DNA from: Fidelibacterota bacterium
GTDB taxonomy: Bacteria > Fidelibacterota > Marinisomatia > Marinisomatales > TCS55
Length of the DNA: 27,152 nucleotides
Direction: 5' to 3'
Assembly (NCBI GenBank): GCA_014239505.1
Contig: JAAZYT010000010.1
Span: 1 to 27,152 of the forward strand
Part shown: positions 8,604-15,964 of the stretch, one piece after another
How the letters are laid out: every line of letters starts with the position of its first letter
Position numbering within the stretch: the first letter of the stretch is position 1
Translations under genes and position numbers: made by a program
The notes under the pieces: model-generated
Database searches by the model: none
Told to the model about the DNA's origin: nothing
What the model saw: the letters and a program-made list of their open reading frames with translations, nothing else

Positions 8604-10232
8604 TTATTTTGAAGCTATTGTAAGTAAAATATAAATTCCTAAGGTAGTAGCCATAATAGCAATCGAAACATTTTTTGCATTTGTCCACGGTGTCATATCG
8701 ACTGGTGCAGGAACTCTTTCATCGCTAATAGCAATTTCCTCTTCTGATTTAGGTTTTATTTTACCAATCAGGAGCATTAAAGCAATTGCTACAATGAAGC
8801 TAATAAAATAACCATGTAACCAATGTAATTCTCCAGCTCCATCAGCAAAAAATGTTGGCACATCTTTAATATTGACAAAACTAAAGAAAGCATAAAATAG
8901 CATTCCAACTATCATTCCAACCTTCGCTGCAATTGCTGGGACATGCTTGGTAGTTATACCTAGCAAAAAGATTCCAATGATTGGTACACTATACAATCCA
9001 TTTACTTTTTGAAGATACTCAAAAATTGACTGCATTTGATCCAACATTGGTGCTATAAAAATAGATGCTATCGCTAATAGAATACCAAATTTTTTACCCA
9101 CAGCTACTATTTGTTCTCCACTAGCTTCTTTATTGATATAACCTTTATAAAATTGTAAAGAAAAAAGAGTAGATGCACTATTCAAAGCAGAGTTAAAAGA
9201 GCTCAAAATAGATCCCATCAAAACTGCTGCAAATAGTCCTAGTGACCAATCAGGGAGGACGTGTCTTACAACTGCACCATAAACTTGGTCTTGCTTATCA
9301 ATATTGAGATCCGTCATATGAAGCGCAATTATACCAGGTAAACATAATAATAAAGGTCCAACAAGTTTCATCGCTGATGCAAAAAGAACACCTTTTTGCC
9401 CTTCTGCTAAACTTTTAGCTGCCATTGCTCGTTGTACGATGACTTGGTTAGTTGACCAATAAAATACTTGAATAAACATCATTCCAGTAAAAAGAGTTGG
9501 CCAAGGGACTGAAACAACATTCCCATCTACATTAGTATTTGTCAGTACTGCTAAATATTCTGGGTTATTAGTTCCTAAAATATTTAATCCTTCAAAAAAA
9601 GAGCCATCTCCAAGAGCATATAGACCTAATATAGGTATAGTCAATCCACCAACAAGTAACCCAATACCATTTAGAGTATCACTCACTGCAACTGATTTTA
9701 ATCCACCAAATATTGCATAAGCACTTCCAAGGACTCCAATTGTAGATACAACAAACCATAAAGAAAGATTTAAATCAAACATACCAATTAATGCTAGAGA
9801 ACCAGTATATAAAACAACAGGTAATAAAACAGTTACGTAGCCAAATAAAAATAATCCAGATACCATTGAGCGAGTCATTTTATCAAAACGTTTTTCTAAA
9901 AATGCCGGCGTAGTTGTAAAACCACTCGCAAGATAACGCGGTAAAAATACTAGAGCCGTAGCAATCATTGCGAAAGCTGCTAATGCTTCCCATGCAAGGC
10001 CAACCAGTGCCTTATCACCAAAGACTGAACCATTTAAACCCACTAATTGTTCTGTTGAAAGATTTGTTAATAATAGTGAACCTGCCACCATTGGCCAAGC
10101 AAGCGCACGTCCACCTGTAAAGTATTCTTCCGTTACGTTATCAGATTTTTTCATTCCAATAACAATACGATATGTAAATAAAGCCACTGACCCAGTAGCT
10201 AAAATAAAAGTAACAATAGAAATAGTATTCAT
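8604..10232 (-). CDS. vSGLT-like Na+/sugar symporter
   Basis: A 542-residue SSS-family transporter that follows the Vibrio Na+/galactose symporter (vSGLT) closely as I remember it. Shared features are NLSTEQLVGLNGS (57-69), FYWSTNQVIVQRAMAAKS (257-274), LPGIIALHMT, SSFNSALNSASTLF around the Na+ site, and EYLQKVNGL. Q62, E82 and Y258 line up with the sugar contacts Q69 and E88 and the gate Y263 of vSGLT. The vSGLT N260 position appears to be Gln (Q255). About 14 membrane helices. AAAGGGAT lies upstream of the ATG as a ribosome-binding site. The beta-galactosidase gene lies 48 bp upstream, so uptake of galactose or a galactoside is the best guess; other aldoses, or myo-inositol as in related symporters, remain possible. 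Confidence 0.83.
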   Translation of the reverse strand: MNTISIVTFILATGSVALFTYRIVIGMKKSDNVTEEYFTGGRALAWPMVAGSLLLTNLSTEQLVGLNGSVFGDKALVGLAWEALAAFAMIATALVFLPRYLASGFTTTPAFLEKRFDKMTRSMVSGLFLFGYVTVLLPVVLYTGSLALIGMFDLNLSLWFVVSTIGVLGSAYAIFGGLKSVAVSDTLNGIGLLVGGLTIPILGLYALGDGSFFEGLNILGTNNPEYLAVLTNTNVDGNVVSVPWPTLFTGMMFIQVFYWSTNQVIVQRAMAAKSLAEGQKGVLFASAMKLVGPLLLCLPGIIALHMTDLNIDKQDQVYGAVVRHVLPDWSLGLFAAVLMGSILSSFNSALNSASTLFSLQFYKGYINKEASGEQIVAVGKKFGILLAIASIFIAPMLDQMQSIFEYLQKVNGLYSVPIIGIFLLGITTKHVPAIAAKVGMIVGMLFYAFFSFVNIKDVPTFFADGAGELHWLHGYFISFIVAIALMLLIGKIKPKSEEEIAISDERVPAPVDMTPWTNAKNVSIAIMATTLGIYILLTIASK

Positions 10233-10280
10233 CTTTTATCCCTTTGCTTTTTGTTTAAGATGAGATACGAGAACGACGAT

Positions 10281-13200
10281 TTATTCAAATTTAAGTTTGG
10301 AAAGTTGGCTCAAATTATTTTTATTATCAAAAGGTATTAACATAATTGAAAATTCATATTTTCCAGGAAAAAGTGTATACTTATTATGAGTACGAGCCCC
10401 CCAGCTATTATCTCCACCTACTCCCATTTGTTTATAATCAATTAACCAATCTAAATGATCTTTAGATTTTATATCTAAATTACCATGGCGTTGACTACCA
10501 GGGACATAGTCTAAATCTTCATAGGGATATTGATGGACACTACCATCAAAAGTAGGTAATCCTTTGGCCATTAATCCATTAGATCCATTGGAAACAGCCA
10601 TCCAATAAATATCCGTTTTATTACCCGTTTCTTGAGGTCTTACATAGGGAAAAGATTGTTCCCAGACACTTCCAGAATAATGGCCGATAGCAGCAGAAGT
10701 TTTACGATCCCAATAAGATTCATGAGGGCCTCTCCCAAACCATGATACTTGATCAAATTCACCTGACATGGATAGTTTTAAACCAAATCGTGGAATTTCA
10801 CTAACGGTTGAATCCTTAACTTCAATAATTTGATTAATTCTTATAACTCCATTACCATAAACAAAATATTTTGATCGTAAAGTAGAACTACTCAATGGAT
10901 CTTCACTAATAATCGTAATTTGAGCAGTATTATTTTTTAATTCACTTTCAACAGAAAGTGTTGAAAATCTCTCACTAGCTTCTTTCCATATTTTGGTTCT
11001 TGCTGGCATTCCATTACCTAAATCATTATCATTTGGTGCACGCCAAAAATTTGTTTTTATTGGTTTTTTGATAATGGATAATCCATTTATTTCATATTCA
11101 CTTAATTGTCCCATTTCATGATTAAATATAACTTTAAATCCTTTACCATAGACTTCAGTGTTTAGTTCATTTTTGAAAAGATTAATTGAAGTTAAATTAG
11201 ATGGGTCTTGAGCTTTTGACTCTTTGTATATTGGTAATTCAAATTGATCCCAAGCCACTAAATAATCTTTAGGAATCAATGGTTTTTTATATTTGGTTTT
11301 AGCTTGAACTGTTAAAAAATAGCGAACGCCTAGTTTTGGTCTTATACTTGATAAATTAAATGTAAGCGTTCTTGTCTCTCCCGCTTCAAGATCTAATGTT
11401 CCTAATCTACCAGATGCAACAATCTTACTATCACCTTTAATAAACCAAGAAAAAGTATAATCGCTTAAATTAATAAAATCAAAGTCGTTAGTAACTTTTA
11501 CACGACCTCTTTTTAAATTATCTGATTTAAATCTTATAGGTTGATATACTTTTTTTACTTCCTTAATATGTGGGTTTAGGCTACGATCAGCTGCTATTAA
11601 ACCATTTGCACAAAAGTTAGAATCATTTTCGGTGAATTCTTTCCCAAAATCACCACCATATGCCCAATATTCTACACCATTTGAATCTTTTTTAGCAATT
11701 ACCTGATCTACCCAATCCCAAATAAAACCTCCTTGCAATGACTTATATCTTTCAAATGTTTCCCAATAATCAATCAAATTCCCTACACTATTTCCCATGG
11801 CATGTGCATACTCGCACAATATTAAAGGTCTATCGTATTTTGATTCTGCATATTCAGAAATTTCTTCTATTGTATCATACATTGGAAAAACTACATCTGT
11901 ATGTAATTCAAGTTTTGCAGGTTCATAGACTACAGGACGCGAAGAGTCTTTATCTTTTAACATTTGGTATAATTTTTTAAAATTTTGACCATCACCCGCC
12001 TCATTACCCATTGACCACATAATGATTGACGGTTGGTTTTTATCACGTTCAAACATTCTATTACCACGATCTAACCATTGAGCAGTCCATAAAGTATCAT
12101 TTGTAATTTGTTCAAAGCTATTATCATGAAATCGCATACCATGAGCTTCTATATTTGCCTCATCTATTACATAAAGACCATATTCATTACAAAGTTCATA
12201 CCATCTTTCTTGATTAGGATAATGTGAATTTCTAACAGCATTTATATTATGCTGTTTCATTAATTGAATATCCATCTTCATTGATTCTTCACTGATAGAA
12301 CGACCACTATAAGGATCCCATTCATGTCTATTAACTCCACGAAACATTATGGATTTCCCATTTATCAATAACTCACCCTCTTTTATTTCAATTTTTCTAA
12401 ATCCAACTTGTTGAGTTGTCGCCTCAATTAATTCACCAGTATTATTCAATAATGAAAGCTCTAGCTGATAGAGATTTGGTTCTTCAGCAGACCATTTTTT
12501 AACTCTTTTAATAATAGATTCAATATGCACAGAGCTTGTTGAGTCAATAGAAATTGTTCTTGTTGAGTCAAAAAGAATTTTATTACGTTTTACTGGGTCT
12601 ACCAATCTAGCTTTAACAGTAATTGTATCATTTGAAACCAATTCATTTAGAATATCAACTTTAATCGAGAATAAACCATTATTATAAGTAGAATCCAAAT
12701 CTGCATTCACGAAGAAATCTGAAATCCTAGTTTTATTTCTAGCATAAATTGAAACATCTCTTTCTAGACCACTCACTCGCCAAGTATCTTGGCCTTCAAG
12801 ATATGAACCATCAGAAAATCTATAAACTTCAACAGAAATATTATTAGTACCAAGATTTGAATGTGCAGTAATATTAAACTCAGCAGGAGTTTTAGATCCT
12901 TGACTATATCCTACAAATTCACCATTAATCCATAAATAAAATGCTGAACGTACACTACCAAGTTTTAAAAATATTTCTTTCCCATTCCAAATATCAGGAA
13001 TATTGAACGAACGTCGATAAGAGCCAACAGCATTATAATCATGAGGAACAAATGGTGGATTTACAGGAAATGGGTATTCTTCATCTAAATAAATTGGGAA
13101 GGACCAACCCATTAATTCCCAATTGCCTGGGACCATTATATCAGACCAATTAGAATCATTATAATTAGATTTATAAAAACCTTTTGGTCTTTTATCATAA

Positions 13201-13439
13201 TTTTTTGCAAAATTAAACTTCCACTTACCATTTAATGATTGAAAATAGATTGATTTTTCTGGGTTTTTCTCTCTTGCAATTTTTAAATTTTCATAAGAGT
13301 AAAAATGAGATCTAGGGGGCTCTTTATTTATTTCAAAAACTGTAGGATCTTCCCATTCAAGTTGAGTTTTTTTCTCACAACCAATCAATAATAATATTAA
13401 CCAGAAGTATGATGGTTTATTTATTTGAAGTTTAAACAT
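10281..13439 (-). CDS. LacZ-type beta-galactosidase lipoprotein (GH2)
   Basis: A 1052-residue GH2 enzyme with a lipoprotein signal (LLIG-C21). Domains in order are jelly-roll (about 60-230), immunoglobulin-like, (beta/alpha)8 barrel (about 350-640), a second Ig-like domain and the C-terminal Bgal_small_N sandwich. The E. coli LacZ active site is fully represented: FSDGSYLEGQD (D210), GVNRHEW (H372), RNSHYPN (H406), EANIEAHG (E431, H433), acid/base E480 in SMGNE, nucleophile E543 in LCEYAHAMGNS, and GVGGDNSW. It should therefore cleave beta-galactosides, in the periplasm or on the outer membrane. The ATG shares a base with the stop of the phospho-lyase gene (TAATG), so it is translationally coupled to hydroxylysine-type catabolism. 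Beta-linked galactosyl-hydroxylysine is an attractive natural substrate. Confidence 0.93.
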   Translation of the reverse strand: MFKLQINKPSYFWLILLLIGCEKKTQLEWEDPTVFEINKEPPRSHFYSYENLKIAREKNPEKSIYFQSLNGKWKFNFAKNYDKRPKGFYKSNYNDSNWSDIMVPGNWELMGWSFPIYLDEEYPFPVNPPFVPHDYNAVGSYRRSFNIPDIWNGKEIFLKLGSVRSAFYLWINGEFVGYSQGSKTPAEFNITAHSNLGTNNISVEVYRFSDGSYLEGQDTWRVSGLERDVSIYARNKTRISDFFVNADLDSTYNNGLFSIKVDILNELVSNDTITVKARLVDPVKRNKILFDSTRTISIDSTSSVHIESIIKRVKKWSAEEPNLYQLELSLLNNTGELIEATTQQVGFRKIEIKEGELLINGKSIMFRGVNRHEWDPYSGRSISEESMKMDIQLMKQHNINAVRNSHYPNQERWYELCNEYGLYVIDEANIEAHGMRFHDNSFEQITNDTLWTAQWLDRGNRMFERDKNQPSIIMWSMGNEAGDGQNFKKLYQMLKDKDSSRPVVYEPAKLELHTDVVFPMYDTIEEISEYAESKYDRPLILCEYAHAMGNSVGNLIDYWETFERYKSLQGGFIWDWVDQVIAKKDSNGVEYWAYGGDFGKEFTENDSNFCANGLIAADRSLNPHIKEVKKVYQPIRFKSDNLKRGRVKVTNDFDFINLSDYTFSWFIKGDSKIVASGRLGTLDLEAGETRTLTFNLSSIRPKLGVRYFLTVQAKTKYKKPLIPKDYLVAWDQFELPIYKESKAQDPSNLTSINLFKNELNTEVYGKGFKVIFNHEMGQLSEYEINGLSIIKKPIKTNFWRAPNDNDLGNGMPARTKIWKEASERFSTLSVESELKNNTAQITIISEDPLSSSTLRSKYFVYGNGVIRINQIIEVKDSTVSEIPRFGLKLSMSGEFDQVSWFGRGPHESYWDRKTSAAIGHYSGSVWEQSFPYVRPQETGNKTDIYWMAVSNGSNGLMAKGLPTFDGSVHQYPYEDLDYVPGSQRHGNLDIKSKDHLDWLIDYKQMGVGGDNSWGARTHNKYTLFPGKYEFSIMLIPFDNKNNLSQLSKLKFE

Positions 13440-14722
13440 TAATAATTTTTATTTAATATAGATAATAAATTATAAACTAATTCATCAGCATTTTCATGAT
13501 TAAATACCATTGGTGGCTTTATTTTTAGTACGTTATGATCTGGGCCATCAGTACTAATTAATATTCCATGGTCTTTCATAAAATTTTCAATTGCTTTAGC
13601 TTCCATTGTCGCTGGCGACAATAGTTTTTTATCCTTAATAAGTTCAATACCAATAAATAGACCACTTCCTCTAACTTCTCCAATTAAATGATGCTCAATT
13701 TGATTTAATTTTTTTATTAAATAATTCCCAACCTCAAATGCATTATTCTGAAGACGTTCATTCTCAATTACATTTAAGACGGCGTTTCCTATTGCACAAG
13801 AGACGGGGTTTCCTCCAAATGAATTGAAATATTCCATTCCATTATTAAATTTGTTAGCAATCTCAGTGGTTGTGATAACAGCAGCAAGTGGATGACCATT
13901 TCCCATTGATTTGCCAACAGTAACTATATCAGGTATTACATCACAAGTTTCAAACCCCCAATAATGAGAACCCATTCGTCCAAAACCAATTTGTACCTCA
14001 TCAGCTATATTTAATCCACCAGCATTGCTAATTAATTCAAATGATTTTTTAAGAAAGTTTTCTGGCAATACTATCTGTCCGCCACAACCCATTAGTGATT
14101 CAACAATAAAAGCTGATACAGTTCTTTTCTTCAATTTAATATTCTCAATAACTGAGCTGACTTCATTAACATAATCATCTACGCATTTATGACCACGATA
14201 CTTACCCCTAAATTTATCAGGCCTTGAGATAGTATGAACAAAATCAGGAGCTCCAACCCCTCCAGGGCCATCATGCTTATATGGACTAATTTCAACTAAT
14301 GAAGATAGGTTTCCGTGATAACCTGCATCTAATACTACTGTCTCTTTTGAATGTGTAATGGTCCTCGCAATGCGAAGAGCTAAATCATTAGCTTCACTAC
14401 CTGAATTTGTGAAAAAGCATACATCCAACCCTTCCGGTAATTTATTGGTTAAAACCTTTGCATATTCAACAATCGTTTGGTCTATATAGCGAGTGTTTGT
14501 ATTGAGATTCTTAAATTGTTTTTCTGCTGCTTCCACAATTTTAGGATGGCAATGTCCAACATGTTGAATATTATTCACTGCATCAAGATAACGCTTTCCA
14601 TCAGAATCAAATAAATATTGACCATTACCCTTCACTATATGCAGTGGGCTATTATATGACATACTTAAAGATGGACTGAGATGATTTTTCCTGAGATCAA
14701 TTATTTCTTCACGATTTAACAT
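13439..14722 (-). CDS. 5-phosphohydroxylysine (or phosphoethanolamine) phospho-lyase, class III aminotransferase fold
   Basis: A 427-residue PLP enzyme of the AGXT2-like group. Landmarks are NNIQHVGHCHP (50-60), NTNTRYI, FFTNSGSEANDLALR (103-117), DAGYHGN, the PLP aspartate in IADEVQIGFGR (D241) and the Schiff-base lysine in TVGKSMGNGHP (K271). The C-terminal STDGPDHNVLKIKPPM closely recalls human PHYKPL and ETNPPL. These enzymes do not transaminate. They eliminate phosphate and ammonia from 5-phosphohydroxylysine (giving 2-aminoadipate semialdehyde) or from phosphoethanolamine (giving acetaldehyde). The gene overlaps the kinase gene by 14 bp, and that kinase resembles hydroxylysine kinase rather than ethanolamine kinase, so phosphohydroxylysine is favoured. 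Cytoplasmic. Ethanolamine phosphate is the main alternative. Confidence 0.82.
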   Translation of the reverse strand: MLNREEIIDLRKNHLSPSLSMSYNSPLHIVKGNGQYLFDSDGKRYLDAVNNIQHVGHCHPKIVEAAEKQFKNLNTNTRYIDQTIVEYAKVLTNKLPEGLDVCFFTNSGSEANDLALRIARTITHSKETVVLDAGYHGNLSSLVEISPYKHDGPGGVGAPDFVHTISRPDKFRGKYRGHKCVDDYVNEVSSVIENIKLKKRTVSAFIVESLMGCGGQIVLPENFLKKSFELISNAGGLNIADEVQIGFGRMGSHYWGFETCDVIPDIVTVGKSMGNGHPLAAVITTTEIANKFNNGMEYFNSFGGNPVSCAIGNAVLNVIENERLQNNAFEVGNYLIKKLNQIEHHLIGEVRGSGLFIGIELIKDKKLLSPATMEAKAIENFMKDHGILISTDGPDHNVLKIKPPMVFNHENADELVYNLLSILNKNY

Positions 14723-15713
14723 AATTAGTCATTTCATTTGATAAAATTGTTAGATCTTCATTTTTTATTTTATTTAAATAATTCCAGGCTAGATTATTTG
14801 AAACAGATAAATATTTATTTGATGGAAATAGTTTAGTACGCCAGGCTGACATCGTCACTGATATACAAAGTCTTAGACAAGCAATATAAATAGCTGACCT
14901 TAATTCAATATTTTTTAATGGAAATTTAGAATGGTATCCTTTAAGTACATTAAACATAGGTTGGTGTGAATCAATATTATTTAATCCAACATAAGCCATA
15001 CATATAGCAGGCTCGGCAATCCTATAGGAATAAACCATATCACCAAAATCAATAATTCCAATAACATTCCCTTTATTATCTATAAGAATATTTTGATCAT
15101 TTCCATCATTGTGAATAAACATTTTCGATAATTTTAAATCATTAGCTTGTACATTTAATTCATAGGCCTCTAAAAAATACGAGATTGTATTTTTATCATC
15201 TTGATTGTCAATAGAAGAGAGTCTTGATCTAATCGAATTAACTGCTCTAACATCCCAATGAAAATCAGTTTTTTTATATTTATGATCAAAATTTTGTAAT
15301 GATAAATTTAACCTGCCTAGAAATTCACCAAGTTTATAATACGATGAATCATCTAGATTAATATTTTTTAGAAAATTTCCTTCAATAAATTCTAATAATC
15401 TAATAAAATATATACTTCCATCTTTATTTATTGATTTAATTTTATTTATCTGATGTGGAACTTTTAAATCTTCATCATTAGATTTAATAAATAATGTAGC
15501 TTTATGTTGAATTATTAAATCATCTAATTTTTCAGCAGAATTTGATATTTTTAAAATATATTTTTGTTTATTAGAATCAGTTATAAGAAAATTTTGATCT
15601 CTATCACTGAATAATAATTCTGGTATCCCAGTTATGCTAAATTCTGTTAATAATATATCTTTTACTTCATGAGTAGGAAAATTAGGTGGAGGAGTATCAA
15701 ATACTGTTGACAT
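14709..15713 (-). CDS. Hydroxylysine kinase-like phosphotransferase (APH fold)
   Basis: A 334-residue aminoglycoside-phosphotransferase-fold kinase. The catalytic loop reads FIHNDGNDQNILI, with aspartate and asparagine in the HxDxxxxN arrangement, and the metal-binding segment is IIDFGDM. The N-terminal RDQNFLI and YILKISNS, then YFIRLLEFIEG, the Asp-Phe-Gly-Asp-Met segment and a late LFPSNKYLSVSN all resemble human hydroxylysine kinase (HYKK), which phosphorylates 5-hydroxy-L-lysine with GTP. Spectinomycin- or aminoglycoside-type resistance is unlikely given the neighbours. The phospho-lyase gene starts 14 bp inside its 3' end. Bacterial proteins that fuse such a kinase to such a lyase are known, and this pair looks like the unfused version. 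The ATG at 15713 has no clear Shine-Dalgarno; a small hairpin lies 20 bases upstream. Confidence 0.78.
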   Translation of the reverse strand: MSTVFDTPPPNFPTHEVKDILLTEFSITGIPELLFSDRDQNFLITDSNKQKYILKISNSAEKLDDLIIQHKATLFIKSNDEDLKVPHQINKIKSINKDGSIYFIRLLEFIEGNFLKNINLDDSSYYKLGEFLGRLNLSLQNFDHKYKKTDFHWDVRAVNSIRSRLSSIDNQDDKNTISYFLEAYELNVQANDLKLSKMFIHNDGNDQNILIDNKGNVIGIIDFGDMVYSYRIAEPAICMAYVGLNNIDSHQPMFNVLKGYHSKFPLKNIELRSAIYIACLRLCISVTMSAWRTKLFPSNKYLSVSNNLAWNYLNKIKNEDLTILSNEMTNYVKS

Positions 15714-15732
15714 ATAGATAAAAATTAAACCG

Positions 15733-15754
15733 GTTCTTTTATAAGAGAAAGAAC
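15733..15754 (-). other. Intercistronic hairpin ahead of the kinase gene
   Basis: GTTCTTT (15733-15739) pairs with AAAGAAC (15748-15754), a 7-bp stem with an 8-base loop, in the 75-bp gap between the 56-residue ORF and the kinase start. An AACCGGTT palindrome overlaps one side (15728-15735). On the transcribed strand the hairpin is followed by a loose T-rich run, not a clean U-tract. It could be a weak terminator/attenuator or an RNA-processing site. Hairpins this size also arise by chance in AT-rich DNA. Confidence 0.35.
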
Positions 15755-15788
15755 GAATTCACAATTCTTAAACTTATATAGAATAAAA

Positions 15789-15959
15789 TTAATCTAAATA
15801 TTTTGGGATTGCAAAATATAGTATTGTACCTGATAATAAAGCAATAAATCCTTTTAATGCTCCCAGGTCATTACTTAGAATATGAGATTCCTGCATCCAG
15901 GATAAAATTGCAAACATTATTCCAAAAGATGATAAATATAGCCAAATAATTTTTCGCAT
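15789..15959 (-). CDS. 56-residue membrane peptide of unknown function
   Basis: A short frame from ATG at 15959 to TAA, beginning five bases after the aminopeptidase stop. The product begins MRKIIWLYLSSFGIMFAILS and has two predicted hydrophobic helices (about residues 4-20 and 36-51) joined by a polar MQESHILSNDLG segment, then ends PKYLD. I recognise no family. Its position inside the run and its clean two-helix pattern favour a real gene over a chance frame. Confidence 0.55.
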   Translation of the reverse strand: MRKIIWLYLSSFGIMFAILSWMQESHILSNDLGALKGFIALLSGTILYFAIPKYLD

Positions 15960-15964
15960 TTTTA

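Noticed and set aside
8596..8688. N-terminal extension of the hydroxyproline dehydratase from GTG 8688 (Cys/Tyr-rich leader)
   Set aside because: It overlaps the end of the symporter gene by 85 bp and has no counterpart in the family. It is the symporter sequence read in another frame.
13439..14722. Ordinary ornithine/acetylornithine aminotransferase
   Set aside because: The HVGHCHP, NTNTRY and STDGP...LKIKPPM blocks match the AGXT2-like phospho-lyases, and an HYKK-like kinase is coupled to it.
14709..15713. Aminoglycoside resistance phosphotransferase
   Set aside because: The APH fold is shared, but similarity to hydroxylysine kinase and overlap with the phospho-lyase gene argue for catabolism; no mobile element or other resistance gene is nearby.
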